Positions 52,681 to 62,864 are shown, counted from the stretch's first letter. The stretch is 64,000 nucleotides of DNA from Cyclobacterium salsum (GCF_010119245.1 NZ_WNKG01000011.1:1-64000); one strand, 5' to 3'. Numbers and translations: made by a program. The notes: generated from the letters alone by a model not told the origin.

Positions 52681-54003
52681 TTATATAATCAAATCCAGTA
52701 TCAACACCCCCAAGAGGCCTAAAATAGCCACCACCGTCTCCAATAAGGTCCACGATAAAAAGGTCTGTTTAATACTCAGGTTAAAATATTCTTTTACCAG
52801 CCAAAATCCGCCGTCATTGACATGCGAAAAAATAAGGCTGCCGCTACCAATGGCGAGCACCATCAGGTTAGGATCGACACTACCCCCTGCCACCAGGGGC
52901 GAAATGATCCCAGCCGCAGTAAGCGCCGCTACGGTGGCAGAACCAACGGAAATCCGGATAACTGCCGCAATCAACCATCCGAGAATTAAGGAATTGATCG
53001 GTAATTGTTCCAATGATGCTCCGATTTCCGTACTCACCCCGCTGTCCATCAACACCTCTTTGTAGGCTCCGGCTCCGGCAATGATCAACAAAATCAGGGC
53101 AATGTCTTTGACGGCAGAACCGTACCCTTCCATGAGCTCGGCCACCCCTTGTCCCCTGCTAATTCCCAGGCTGAAGGTGGCCCAAATGAGCGAAATCAGC
53201 ATGACCACGTTGGGGTCACTAAAAAACTGAATCCACCCGTAACCAGCGCTGTCGGGGGGCATCTTCAAGCTCACTAACGACAGGACAATGAGCAAGAAAA
53301 CAGGCAATAATGCAGTAAATAGACTGTTTCCCAATCCCGGCAACTCCTCAACGGGTTTTGGTTTTGCACTGAAAACGGCCAGCGGCCTTACCTGCATGGA
53401 TCTAAAATAGGGAAGCTTACCTAATATGGGGCCCGCTAATATTACCATCGGCACCGCCAATATTAAACCGTAAATCAGTGTGGTCCCCATATGTGCATCA
53501 AACTGAGCCACCAGGGCTACCGGAGCCGGATGGGGAGGTAATAATCCATGGGTAACCGAAAGGGCCGCCAGCATGGGAATGCCCACGACCATCGCCGGGA
53601 TGTTATACTGATAGGAAACCGAAAACACAAGGGGCACCAGCAGCACAAACCCGACGTTAAAAAACAAGGGGATCCCTACTATAAATGCGGTCATCGCCAC
53701 CGACCAGGGCAAGCGCTGTTGTCCAAAACGTTGCGTAAGGAAAAGGGCGATCCGCTGAGCGGCACCACTATCCGCCACTACTTTTCCCAACATTGCTCCC
53801 AAAACAATAACAATCACCAAGGCCCCCATCAAACTTCCAATCCCGTTCTGAATAGAACCGGAAATGGCATCCAGCGGAATGCCTAGACATAATCCGGCTG
53901 CAATAGAGGTAAGCAGAAAGGCAATAAAGGGCTCTACCCTCAACCAAACTATCAATCCTACCAGCAATAATATGCTTAATCCGACAATTAAAAAGGTCAT
54001 CAT
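52681..54003 (-). CDS. GntP family permease (gluconate/D-serine type)
   Basis: A 440-residue inner-membrane transporter with at least twelve hydrophobic segments. Family features include GSLMGALVIVIVLGAMLGKVVADSGAAQRIA, the PHPAPVALV loop after HGLLPP, and a late IRISVGSATVAALTAAGIISPLV ... GSGSLIFSHVNDGGFWLVKEYF. The GntP family contains gluconate:H+ symporters and also DsdX, a D-serine importer. No gluconate kinase is near, while the next genes downstream are RidA, a D-threonine aldolase-like enzyme and an M19 dipeptidase. A D-amino acid or related substrate is therefore more likely, by inference. It starts at one of two tandem ATGs (54003 or 54000). Confidence 0.9.
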   Translation of the reverse strand: MMTFLIVGLSILLLVGLIVWLRVEPFIAFLLTSIAAGLCLGIPLDAISGSIQNGIGSLMGALVIVIVLGAMLGKVVADSGAAQRIALFLTQRFGQQRLPWSVAMTAFIVGIPLFFNVGFVLLVPLVFSVSYQYNIPAMVVGIPMLAALSVTHGLLPPHPAPVALVAQFDAHMGTTLIYGLILAVPMVILAGPILGKLPYFRSMQVRPLAVFSAKPKPVEELPGLGNSLFTALLPVFLLIVLSLVSLKMPPDSAGYGWIQFFSDPNVVMLISLIWATFSLGISRGQGVAELMEGYGSAVKDIALILLIIAGAGAYKEVLMDSGVSTEIGASLEQLPINSLILGWLIAAVIRISVGSATVAALTAAGIISPLVAGGSVDPNLMVLAIGSGSLIFSHVNDGGFWLVKEYFNLSIKQTFLSWTLLETVVAILGLLGVLILDLII

Positions 54004-54090
54004 GAATTCGAAATGAATCGAAAAAATACAGCATATTCCGCTGAATGCCTATTCAGAGCCAATAAACTTGGAAAAAATATTCACCCATAC

Positions 54091-55713
54091 TTACCGTTTG
54101 ATCCATTTTTTTACCTTTTTCTCGTCTTCAACTTGTACGAAAAGGATGTACATGCCTTTTGGTAATTGCTTTAAACGTGAGCGGAGGCTACCCGCCAGGG
54201 ACTGAAGCTCTCCTTGAACTGAATAATGGACGGTACCGAGGTAGCTCTGAATTCCAATAGTGCCCATTTTACCCTTCCATCCAGGAGGAAAATTAACAAC
54301 TACCTGCCCACCAAAATAAGGATTGGGATACACCTGGAAAACAGGTGTTTTCCTGATAGTCGTTTTTAGCCTGAAAACGGAGGTAGTGGAAATTTCCCCA
54401 TCCACGTCTATCTGATCTATCCGATAATACAAGGCATCTCCGGAAAAATCCACGGTATCCAGAAAGGCGTAACGTAGTGGTTCTGTACTTTCGCCCCTTG
54501 CAGGCAATTCTCCGATCAATTTAAATCCCTGTGACGGGTCTGATGCGCGCCAGATCCGGTACATTTTATTGTCTTTTTCAGAGGCGGTGTTCCAAATAAC
54601 CATATTTCCTCCCGTTCCGGCTTCCGCTTTATAATCTAACCAGACTACCGGTAAGGCATACATGACTTCAACCGTAACGGTACCGCTGTCACAATTGGTG
54701 CTGTTCCCTATTTCACAAATATTGTAGACGATGGTATACGTCCCGGCAGGTGCCTCCGGTGCTACATCCACAAACCCATCCGATCTTAACAAAACGTACT
54801 CATTCTCCACCCCGGCAAGGGTAAAAACGCTGACACTAGCTACCGTTGCTGCCTGCTCCTTCAATTCATCATTATGCAGTACATTTATTATGGCAGTATC
54901 TCCAGAAAAAACAGGTTCTGGCAGGTCTGGGTTTACGTGTATGGAATTACGGAAAAAAACAATCTTCCCATCAGCCCCGTCCAGGTTGATCACCCTAAAC
55001 CCATATACAGGTGATTCCGTATCAAATAGTTGAGGTGAAATAACTACCAAATGCTGCGGCTGACTTGGATAATTCCCCTGATTTACTACCTGGGTATTCC
55101 ATTCATAGCCCCTTATTTCCAGGGTTTTGGCTCCGGGGATAGGATCCCCATTGACATCCAAGGCCTGGAAATTAAATTTGGAATTACCGTCCCTTTCCGA
55201 TACTATGAGATATCCTGACATTGGAACCTCCTGCGGGTACACTATATCCATAAACGTTTCTCCGGAAGGAATAGACTCCCCTCCAATATCCCAGTAGGAG
55301 CGTAGGTCCGGTGTGGAAACCACCTCCTCCAATGCCTGTTGAAAGCCCACGCTGCGATGACTTACCGTGCTACCATCGTATTTGGCCACGCCTACTGCAC
55401 CAACTGCAATGGATGTAGTGCCCAGATCGCGATGCAAATTACCAACAAAGGGAGTACGAGTCGTAGCAAAAATTTCAGTGCCTTCGGCCAAAAGAATGGT
55501 TTCGATAATGACGGGTTCTGTGGTTGGAGAAGGATTAGTTCGAGTCGAAACATCGGTGGTTTGTACGTGCAAGGTGCCTGCCACTCGCAACCGAACTTCT
55601 TCCACAGCAATATTATTCTGATTACCGGTTATTTGCACCTGGGCCGGAAGGGAAATTGCGCTTGCCATGAAAATCTGCAACGTCAAAAACCGATATAACA
55701 TTCTTAAGACCAT
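54091..55713 (-). CDS. T9SS type A sorting domain-containing secreted protein
   Basis: A 540-residue exported protein with a signal peptide (MVLRMLYRFLTLQIFMASAISLPAQ; the second Met may be the real start). Residues of about 30-245 are beta-rich and lack a recognised family. Residues of about 260-350 look like a cadherin/Ig-type repeat (SGDTAIINVLHNDELKEQAATV and GTYTIVYNICEIGNSTNCDSGTVTVEV), as found in Bacteroidota adhesins. About 360-450 have a fibronectin-III-like strand pattern. The C-terminus (FQVYPNPYFGGQVVV ... LPKGMYILFVQVEDEKKVKKWIKR) is the T9SS type A sorting signal. It lies 188 bp downstream of another T9SS cargo gene on the same strand. Role probably structural or adhesive; unknown. 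Confidence 0.8.
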   Translation of the reverse strand: MVLRMLYRFLTLQIFMASAISLPAQVQITGNQNNIAVEEVRLRVAGTLHVQTTDVSTRTNPSPTTEPVIIETILLAEGTEIFATTRTPFVGNLHRDLGTTSIAVGAVGVAKYDGSTVSHRSVGFQQALEEVVSTPDLRSYWDIGGESIPSGETFMDIVYPQEVPMSGYLIVSERDGNSKFNFQALDVNGDPIPGAKTLEIRGYEWNTQVVNQGNYPSQPQHLVVISPQLFDTESPVYGFRVINLDGADGKIVFFRNSIHVNPDLPEPVFSGDTAIINVLHNDELKEQAATVASVSVFTLAGVENEYVLLRSDGFVDVAPEAPAGTYTIVYNICEIGNSTNCDSGTVTVEVMYALPVVWLDYKAEAGTGGNMVIWNTASEKDNKMYRIWRASDPSQGFKLIGELPARGESTEPLRYAFLDTVDFSGDALYYRIDQIDVDGEISTTSVFRLKTTIRKTPVFQVYPNPYFGGQVVVNFPPGWKGKMGTIGIQSYLGTVHYSVQGELQSLAGSLRSRLKQLPKGMYILFVQVEDEKKVKKWIKR

Positions 55714-55901
55714 GTCCTGCCTCCCCGAGATCCTATCTCTAAAAATCAGGCTAACAAAAATAGCGATCTTTCAAAAAAGAAGGTTAGCCACCCCTCTTTT
55801 GTAGTATAAAAATACAAATAAATAAGAATATTTACAATGTTTTTATAGTATTTTCAATTTATTATTTTAAAAAAAGTTTATTAGTATATAAAATACAAAT
55901 T

Positions 55902-58232
55902 TTATTGGTTGTGTTTCTGCCATTTGAGTGTGTGCACTTCCCTTACCCCTAAAAGCTGTATCAGGTAGTTTCCCGCAGGAAGTGATGCCAATCTATTTTC
56001 TAAAATTCCAGCATGAAAATCCTCTTTGAAATAAAGGGTTAGAAAATTAACTCCTTCCATATTCCAAACTTTGCAAACGGTTATTTCCTCCGAAGACATA
56101 CTGCCCAGGACCAGGTTAAGAGGCCCGGAAAGGTAGGGGTTGGGATGGATCTTTGGACCCTGGTATCGGTACAGCGGGTTCGTTACCCGAATCACCGGAC
56201 TGTAAGTGAGCAGGCCATCCATTTCTTTGCCCACTATCTGGTAAAACCAGAATGGCTGATCGAGCGGGTAATTGATATCTTCATACGACACCATCTGATT
56301 GCCCGGATTTACCTGAAAGCTGTCGATAGGTAAAAACTCCTTCCCTTCGCTACCCGACCGGGTAATGGTATAATCCACCCGCTCGTCGGAATGATCCTCC
56401 CAGGACAAGACAACCCTGTCACCCAACAAATTGGCCTGCAGTCCGTTCCAATCCAGGGGCAAAACACTCAGGGAACTCGTACTGCCAATGGTCAGCAGAC
56501 TATTTTGTGCTTCCTGAAAATCAAAAGTTCTTTTTGCCCAGAGCCAGCCATCTTTTTCTTCGGCAGGCTCGTGTACTCCAATAGCGGGCAGACCGTCTCC
56601 GACTACCCGCAGGTGATCGATATCCTGAACTGCCAGATCCTCCGCACTAACCCAGGCTATTAGCTGTCCGGAATCCGTTCCGGTAGTACTGATTTCAAAA
56701 AAGCTATTCAAATGATACACGACTGCCACCCCTTCATCTAAAAAACCTGGATCATATGTCACACCGGGTGCTTCAACATAGCTTAATACTAACGATTGGC
56801 CAGCCGTGGATAAAATTCCTTCCAGTAGTAAATGCCTCGGTGCATCCAGGGATTGATCAAAAAACGGAAAAAGGGCATTTCCGGTATCCAATGTCAGTGG
56901 CAGGCTTTCATAGCGCAATTCACCCAGATTAAACCAATTTCCTCCGGAATAGGTATAAGAACCCGTAGCATCAAAATCCAGGATAAGTTGATGCTGTTGA
57001 AAATCAACGTCTCCACCCACCTGTGAATAGTTTTCCGTAACCGTCAAATCATCATTTATCGTTACCAGGCCTGCGACTTTGTCTATCAGCAAACCTGAAA
57101 GCAGCAATCCGGGAACATCCAGCTCCTGATCGGTTGGGCCTGTGAGCTGCAGATTAGTATTGGAGCCATCGGCAGCTCCCCCCGAGAGCAATATAAAATC
57201 CCCCTGAACCGGCAACTGGTCCGGAAGAACTTTGGAAGCCGCTCCTTGTAGGTACAGGTTTTGGTAGCCAAAATCCTGCTGTGCGCTTGCCATGGATGCC
57301 TGCAAAAATTCCTGGGAGGTTCCTTCCGAAGCATAAAATACGTTTCCATCCAATACCACGTTTACGGCATCTATCTCCGGCTCCTGCCCGAGCAGCACCA
57401 GGTTCGCTCCTTCTTCCAGAATAAAGGAACTGGCTGGTTTGGAGTCAGACCTTCGGATCAGTTGGTCAAACTCCTTAGTCGCCTCGGAAATTAAGGTGGC
57501 ACCGGAAGCGATGCGAAGTTCGCCAAAATCTTCAGTACCAAAGAGCTCGGTCGTTGTAAAGGAAAAAGTGGAAGTCGCCGGATCCCCGTTGGTATTAACT
57601 GTTTGGCGGACGGTTCCACTTTGGATCAAAAAATCGCTGGCTTTGAACACGGCATTAACCACCAATTCTTCTCCCGGATCTGGGTTAAAAACTACGGAAA
57701 ACCTACTTGCCAGGTTTTGCCCGCTCCAGGAGCCCCGATCCACGACGGTCCTGGAGGTGCCCTTGAAAACAATCTCGCCTGTTTCTGGGTAAATCCAATC
57801 ATCCCCTAACCAGGCGCTACCGTAAAGCACGTACTCCCCACCTGCATTAACGTCAAAGCTATGTAAAGCCCCATATACCTCCAGATCAAAGGCCTGTAAA
57901 TTCAATTTTTTTCCTGCATCCACTGCTCCAAAAAGGAAAAGATTGCCTACTTCCTGGTTCTGGGTTAGCCTGACTTCATTTCCTTTGAGAATAAATACAC
58001 CGTGGTTTCTATTGGGCGGAGCCCCTGCAGCTACCCAGGACACCCCATCAAAAACCTCCCAGATTCCGGCATCACTCCAGTCACCAACGCCATCTTGGGG
58101 CAATTGGGTACGGTAGCTATTGGGTGTGAGGGCTATCTGTGCATTTGTCCAAAAAACACAGGAAAGCAGCAGGAAAATGGTACCCATTGCCCGAATGCAC
58201 GGTAGTTCGCGGTTGGTAATGCAAGGTTTCAT
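55902..58232 (-). CDS. T9SS type A sorting domain-containing secreted protein, large
   Basis: A 776-residue exported protein with a long N-terminal signal region (MKPCITNRELPCIRAMGTIFLLLSCVFWTNAQ). About 35-560 is a long beta-rich region with G/N-rich turns (WSDAGIWEVFDGVSW, VDRGSWSGQNLAS, LQLTGPTDQELDVPGLLLSG), resembling a right-handed parallel beta-helix or the hypothetical autotransporter-like region of Bacteroidota surface proteins. About 600-690 is fibronectin-III-like (VVLSWEDHSDERVDYTITRSGSEGKEF). The end (IHPNPYLSGPLNLVLG ... SLPAGNYLIQLLGVREVHTLKWQKHNQ) is a T9SS type A tail. It is upstream of the smaller T9SS cargo gene and shares a similar overall plan. Function unknown. Confidence 0.78.
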   Translation of the reverse strand: MKPCITNRELPCIRAMGTIFLLLSCVFWTNAQIALTPNSYRTQLPQDGVGDWSDAGIWEVFDGVSWVAAGAPPNRNHGVFILKGNEVRLTQNQEVGNLFLFGAVDAGKKLNLQAFDLEVYGALHSFDVNAGGEYVLYGSAWLGDDWIYPETGEIVFKGTSRTVVDRGSWSGQNLASRFSVVFNPDPGEELVVNAVFKASDFLIQSGTVRQTVNTNGDPATSTFSFTTTELFGTEDFGELRIASGATLISEATKEFDQLIRRSDSKPASSFILEEGANLVLLGQEPEIDAVNVVLDGNVFYASEGTSQEFLQASMASAQQDFGYQNLYLQGAASKVLPDQLPVQGDFILLSGGAADGSNTNLQLTGPTDQELDVPGLLLSGLLIDKVAGLVTINDDLTVTENYSQVGGDVDFQQHQLILDFDATGSYTYSGGNWFNLGELRYESLPLTLDTGNALFPFFDQSLDAPRHLLLEGILSTAGQSLVLSYVEAPGVTYDPGFLDEGVAVVYHLNSFFEISTTGTDSGQLIAWVSAEDLAVQDIDHLRVVGDGLPAIGVHEPAEEKDGWLWAKRTFDFQEAQNSLLTIGSTSSLSVLPLDWNGLQANLLGDRVVLSWEDHSDERVDYTITRSGSEGKEFLPIDSFQVNPGNQMVSYEDINYPLDQPFWFYQIVGKEMDGLLTYSPVIRVTNPLYRYQGPKIHPNPYLSGPLNLVLGSMSSEEITVCKVWNMEGVNFLTLYFKEDFHAGILENRLASLPAGNYLIQLLGVREVHTLKWQKHNQ

Positions 58233-58470
58233 TTTATAAAAAATATCCTGAATAAAAATGAATTCATACTAAAAATAAGAAATCATCCGCAAAAACCAAA
58301 GCATGTAATGCATATTTTTTTATAGGAAACTCATTTTTACTTAGATAAATCCGACTTTTTTGGGAATTGCTTCTGTTAAGGATTTGAGTGGGGAATTACC
58401 CGAAAACAGAATTAATCCTGTAAATTTGCACGATCCATTACGCCCTAATCTCCAGTCATCTCCCGATTCC

Positions 58471-59691
58471 ATGGAACATCCATTTCACCTTTCATTTGCC
58501 AGGCTCATTTTTTATGTAAGCCTAACCTTGTTTGTTGGACTTACCTCCATTCCTGATTCGGAGGCACAGCGTTTCAAAATAAGCCTGCTCACCTGCGATC
58601 CCGGAGACGAACTATACTCCACTTTTGGACATAGTGCCATACGGGTAAGGGAGTTGGATTCTGGCAGGGATCTGGTCTTTAATTATGGCACTTTTGACTT
58701 CAATACACCCTTTTTCTATGTCAAATTTATCCGTCGAACCCTGGATTATCAGTTATCACTGACCACTACGGAGAACTTTCTCTATGAGTACGATTATTTT
58801 AAGCGAAATGTACGTGAACAGGAGCTGGCACTTTCAGAGGCACAAGCCAGGGATTTGGTAGCCTTTCTGCAAAACAATTACCGACCGGAAAACCGGAATT
58901 ACCGGTATGACTTTTTCTTTGACAATTGCTCCACCAGAATCCAGGAAATGCTGGAAACCGTGCTGGGTTCCTCCCTAAAGTGGAATCATCCCACTGATGC
59001 TCCTTCAAAATCCTTCCGGAATTTGATCGACGAATACGTCTACCCACTGCCCTGGTCGGACCTGGGAATAGATCTGGCCCTGGGTGCGGTCATTGACCGT
59101 ACGGCCAATGAAAATGAAAAGCTCTTTTTACCCGACTACCTGGAAGCCGCTTTTCAACGGGCCACCATTATCGGGGACGGTCCGGAAAGAGCACTGGTTG
59201 CTCAAAACCACACCGTCTACGAATTCCCGGATACCGAAGGACAACAATGGGATTTTTCCAGTCCTTATTTGGTCTTTTGGGCCCTGGCCATCATCGTGGG
59301 CCTGATTACGTTTTTTGGATTCAGGAAAAAAAGACTTTACTACGGCCTGGATATCGGGATCTTTACCATTTTGGGTTTGCTGGGACTGCTGGTGGTTTTT
59401 CTTTGGTTTTTCACGGAGCATTCGCAGACGAAGTACAATTGGAATCTCCTTTGGGCCTTCCCCTTACACCTGATCGTAGCCTGGTACCTTTTGGTCAGAC
59501 CGCTTCATCCATTGGTGAAAAAGTTGCTTCTGACAAGCATGATCCTCACCGACCTGGCACTGGTCATATGGATATTGGGATTTCAGTCTTTTCACCCCAG
59601 CATTCTGCCCCTGTTGCTGATCATTTTGCTAAGAACCAATTTTCTATATTATAACGTAAAGGCGTTCATCGGTTTGGATAAAAGGAGGTAA
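58471..59691 (+). CDS. DUF4105 membrane protein (Lnb-type N-terminal domain)
   Basis: A 406-residue protein read from ATG 58471, where a signal-like hydrophobic segment begins (HPFHLSFARLIFYVSLTLFVGL). The frame is open to 58360, but the added residues look unstructured. The extracytoplasmic domain (about 30-270) carries ISLLTCDPGDELYSTFGHSAIRV and YDFFFDNCSTRIQEML, hallmark segments of DUF4105, a papain/NlpC-like fold with conserved Cys and His. The C-terminal part has about five membrane helices (VFWALAIIVGLITFFGF to LLLIILLRTNFLYY). The reaction is not established. uvrB follows after 55 bp and may share its transcript. Confidence 0.85.
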   Translation: MEHPFHLSFARLIFYVSLTLFVGLTSIPDSEAQRFKISLLTCDPGDELYSTFGHSAIRVRELDSGRDLVFNYGTFDFNTPFFYVKFIRRTLDYQLSLTTTENFLYEYDYFKRNVREQELALSEAQARDLVAFLQNNYRPENRNYRYDFFFDNCSTRIQEMLETVLGSSLKWNHPTDAPSKSFRNLIDEYVYPLPWSDLGIDLALGAVIDRTANENEKLFLPDYLEAAFQRATIIGDGPERALVAQNHTVYEFPDTEGQQWDFSSPYLVFWALAIIVGLITFFGFRKKRLYYGLDIGIFTILGLLGLLVVFLWFFTEHSQTKYNWNLLWAFPLHLIVAWYLLVRPLHPLVKKLLLTSMILTDLALVIWILGFQSFHPSILPLLLIILLRTNFLYYNVKAFIGLDKRR

Positions 59692-59746
59692 CCGCGAAAA
59701 CTATTCACCACCTATCCGACGTTGTATTTAAATAAATTAAAATTAT

Positions 59747-61786
59747 ATGGATTTTAATATCATTTCGGATTACGTGCCTACCGGAGACCAGCCAACTGCC
59801 ATTAAAAATCTGGTAAGCGGGGTAAATTCAGGAGAACCATCCCAGGTACTTTTAGGGGTAACCGGCTCCGGTAAAACCTTTACCATTGCCAATGTAATCC
59901 AGCAAGTACAAAAACCCACCCTGGTATTAAGCCATAACAAAACACTGGCGGCCCAGCTATACGGGGAATTCAAACAATTTTTTCCGGACAATGCGGTGGA
60001 GTATTTTATCAGTTACTACGACTACTACCAGCCTGAGGCCTTCATTCCCACGAGTGGGACGTACATAGAGAAGGATTTGTCGATAAATGAAGAAATTGAA
60101 AAATTAAGACTTTCCGCCACTTCTTCCCTGCTTTCGGGCAGAAGGGACGTTATCGTGGTGGCTTCCGTTTCCTGTATTTACGGTATCGGCAATCCGGAAG
60201 AGTTTGGAAAAAACGTGATCAAAATCCAGGAAGGAGACCGGATACCCAGAAATCAGTTTCTGTTCAAATTGGTAGAAGTCTTGTACAGTAGGACGACGGG
60301 TGAATTTACCCGGGGAACATTTCGGGTAAAGGGAGACACCGTAGATATATTTGTGGCTTATGGCGATTTTGCCTACCGGGTTTTCTTTTGGGGAGATGAA
60401 ATCGAAGCCATTCAGCGGGTGGATCCTGAAAGCGGAAAAAAAATCTCAGACGAACGCCTCATCACTATTTTTCCCGCTAATTTATTTGTCACGGGCAGGG
60501 ACGTGATCGATACAGCGATTCATGAAATTCAGGATGACCTGGTCTCTCAGATACGTTTTTTTGAGGAAAACCGGAAATTGATGGAAGCAAAGCGGCTCAA
60601 GGAAAGGACCGAATTTGATTTGGAAATGATTCGGGAGCTGGGGTATTGTTCCGGGGTGGAAAATTACTCCCGCTATTTCGACCGTAGGCATCCGGGCACC
60701 CGGCCGTTCTGTTTACTCGATTATTTCCCGGATGATTACCTGATGGTGATCGACGAGAGTCACGTTACCCTTCCACAGGTCCGGGCCATGTGGGGCGGTG
60801 ACCGGTCCAGAAAAGTAAACCTGGTGGAATACGGCTTCCGATTGCCTTCCGCATTGGATAACCGGCCCCTGAAATTTGATGAATTTGAATCCCTGACCAA
60901 ACAGACGATCTATGTCAGCGCCACTCCCGCCGATTATGAATTGACCAAATCCGAGGGAGTGGTGGTAGAACAAATTATCCGGCCTACCGGTCTGCTTGAT
61001 CCTGTAATAGATGTCCGTCCCAGTGGCAATCAAATCGATGACCTGCTGGAGGAAATCGACCAGACGATCCAAAAAGGCTTCCGGGTGTTGGTAACCACAC
61101 TTACCAAACGGATGGCCGAAGAACTGGATAAGTACCTGGCGAAAATCGGCGTAAAATCACGGTACATCCACTCGGAGGTAAAACCACTGGACCGGGTGGA
61201 AATATTGCGAGAGCTACGGCTCGGAATATTTGATGTTTTGGTAGGCGTGAACCTGCTTCGGGAAGGACTGGACCTTCCGGAAGTGGCCCTGGTTGCCATT
61301 TTGGATGCGGACAAGGAAGGTTTCCTGCGAAATGAAAGGAGCCTGGTGCAGACCATCGGCCGCGCCGCCAGGAATTCCGAAGGCAGGGTCATCATGTATG
61401 CCGATAAGGTTACGGATAGCATGCAATCGGCGATCGACGAAACCAACCGCCGACGAGTCAAACAGAAAGCCTATAACGAAGCCCACGGCATCACCCCCAC
61501 AACGGTCATTAAATCCAGGGATAGAATTATGGGGCAGACGAAGGTGGCCGATAGCAAACGAAACGCGAAGATCTATGTAGAAAACAATCCCGAAGAGGTA
61601 GACGTAGCAGCGGATCCGGTAATTCAGTATTTAAGCCGGGAAAAATTGGAAAAACTCACCAAACAAACGCAGAAACGAATGGAAGCTGCCGCAAAGGAAC
61701 TTAACTTTATGGAAGCTGCCCGTCTTCGGGACGAGTGGATGGGACTGCAGAAGCGACTTGAAACCCTGAATGGAGGTTCCTCATGA
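59747..61786 (+). CDS. uvrB: Excinuclease ABC subunit B
   Basis: Central damage-verifying subunit of nucleotide excision repair. The 679-residue protein has Walker A GVTGSGKT (Lys43), the beta-hairpin [12 protein letters not shown] that threads between DNA strands, DESH (in [12 protein letters not shown]), helicase motifs [25 protein letters not shown] and QTIGRAARN, and the C-terminal UVR coiled-coil ([30 protein letters not shown]) that contacts UvrC. Its stop codon overlaps the start of the next gene in an ATGA. uvrA and uvrC are not in the window. Mfd at 27-30 kb is its partner in transcription-coupled repair. Confidence 0.97.
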   Translation: MDFNIISDYVPTGDQPTAIKNLVSGVNSGEPSQVLLGVTGSGKTFTIANVIQQVQKPTLVLSHNKTLAAQLYGEFKQFFPDNAVEYFISYYDYYQPEAFIPTSGTYIEKDLSINEEIEKLRLSATSSLLSGRRDVIVVASVSCIYGIGNPEEFGKNVIKIQEGDRIPRNQFLFKLVEVLYSRTTGEFTRGTFRVKGDTVDIFVAYGDFAYRVFFWGDEIEAIQRVDPESGKKISDERLITIFPANLFVTGRDVIDTAIHEIQDDLVSQIRFFEENRKLMEAKRLKERTEFDLEMIRELGYCSGVENYSRYFDRRHPGTRPFCLLDYFPDDYLMVIDESHVTLPQVRAMWGGDRSRKVNLVEYGFRLPSALDNRPLKFDEFESLTKQTIYVSATPADYELTKSEGVVVEQIIRPTGLLDPVIDVRPSGNQIDDLLEEIDQTIQKGFRVLVTTLTKRMAEELDKYLAKIGVKSRYIHSEVKPLDRVEILRELRLGIFDVLVGVNLLREGLDLPEVALVAILDADKEGFLRNERSLVQTIGRAARNSEGRVIMYADKVTDSMQSAIDETNRRRVKQKAYNEAHGITPTTVIKSRDRIMGQTKVADSKRNAKIYVENNPEEVDVAADPVIQYLSREKLEKLTKQTQKRMEAAAKELNFMEAARLRDEWMGLQKRLETLNGGSS

Positions 61787-62223
61787 AAAAGTCCGGATTA
61801 ATCGTTTTTTCACTACTGATGCTATCCCTTGGAATAAACCGGGTGCAAGCTCAGCAGGCGGGCGGAAGTTTTTTGGTCAGTGCAGGATTGGACCTGGTTC
61901 GGTCCGACCTGAACCAGGTGATGGAAAGGGCCCAATTCGGTGGGGAGGTCAATTATTTCTACTTGCACCACCTTTCCTTTTCGGGAGGTTACGAATACAA
62001 TTTAAACCGACCCAATCAGGTTACCGGAGGAATTCGCTGGTATCCATTGGAACCGGTATTTATCAGAGCCAGAGCCCTGGTCGGCAACGATGCCGATATG
62101 GGAGTCGGGCTGGGATACACCCACAACTTTACCTACCGGATGCGACTGGAAAGCATGGTGGATTATTATATTCATGAAAGCACCCTGGGGCTAAGGGTGG
62201 CCATTGCAGTATTGATAAATTAA
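61783..62223 (+). CDS. Small outer-membrane barrel-like protein of unknown function
   Basis: A 146-residue protein with a clear signal peptide ([23 protein letters not shown]). The remainder has alternating polar/hydrophobic strands rich in Tyr and Phe at strand ends ([79 protein letters not shown]), like an eight-stranded outer-membrane barrel. It overlaps uvrB by four bases, an odd pairing of a repair protein with an exported one, and the next gene follows after 5 bp. Family not recognised. Confidence 0.7.
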   Translation: MKKSGLIVFSLLMLSLGINRVQAQQAGGSFLVSAGLDLVRSDLNQVMERAQFGGEVNYFYLHHLSFSGGYEYNLNRPNQVTGGIRWYPLEPVFIRARALVGNDADMGVGLGYTHNFTYRMRLESMVDYYIHESTLGLRVAIAVLIN

Positions 62224-62228
62224 CGGGA

Positions 62229-62864
62229 ATGACGGTTCAGGATATTGGGAAAATAGCACAGAAAGGAGAAGGCCTGCGCGTGGAATTCAAGAAGAAAGCA
62301 GCCCATCCCGAAAAAATCGTCAAGGAAATTGTGGCCATGGCCAATACGGAAGGAGGTCATTTGTTAATTGGTGTAGACGATGATGGCACTGTCAGCGGGC
62401 AACGGTACATAGAGGAAGAAGTCTATGCCATGGACAAAGCCATTCAGGAATTGATTTTGCCTGCCCTGCATTTGAAAAAATATGTGATTGATCTAAGCCC
62501 TAAAAAAGGGGTTGCTGTCTATGAGATCAGAAAAAGCAAATCCGCCCCACATTACATCCTGGAAAATCGGCGTAAAAAAGCTTTTGTGCGGGTAGCAGAT
62601 AAAAGCATACAGGCCAGCAGGGAAATGTGGGAGATCATGAAACGCAAACAAAGACAAGAAGATATTGTATTCAAATATGGTAAGAAGGAGGAACTCCTGA
62701 TGAAAGCCCTGGTCTCCCGCCCACACATCACGTTAAAAGAATACATGGCGCTGGCCAAAATACCGGTTTACATAGCCTCCAGAACTCTGGTAAAGCTGGT
62801 ATTGGCCAATGTGATTGACGTGATCCCACGAGAGTTGGAGGATCGGTATGTACCTAAGCATTAG
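62229..62864 (+). CDS. AlbA_2 (Schlafen AAA_4-like) domain protein
   Basis: A 211-residue protein with an N-terminal AlbA_2 domain, formerly annotated as a divergent AAA_4 ATPase. The diagnostic pattern is EGLRVEFKKKAAHPEKIVKEIVAMANTEGGHLLIGVDDDGTVSG, with ExK in strand 1, the Asn in MANTEGG and the GVDDDG loop. It continues to a KSKSAPHYILENRRKKAFVRVADKS segment. The rest (about 140-205) could be a winged-helix tail (KALVSRPHITLKEYMALAKIPVYIASRTLVKLVLANVI). AlbA_2 domains usually belong to DNA- or RNA-binding regulators. It is the last gene of the uvrB transcript and converges on recX with an 11-bp overlap. Confidence 0.8.
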   Translation: MTVQDIGKIAQKGEGLRVEFKKKAAHPEKIVKEIVAMANTEGGHLLIGVDDDGTVSGQRYIEEEVYAMDKAIQELILPALHLKKYVIDLSPKKGVAVYEIRKSKSAPHYILENRRKKAFVRVADKSIQASREMWEIMKRKQRQEDIVFKYGKKEELLMKALVSRPHITLKEYMALAKIPVYIASRTLVKLVLANVIDVIPRELEDRYVPKH

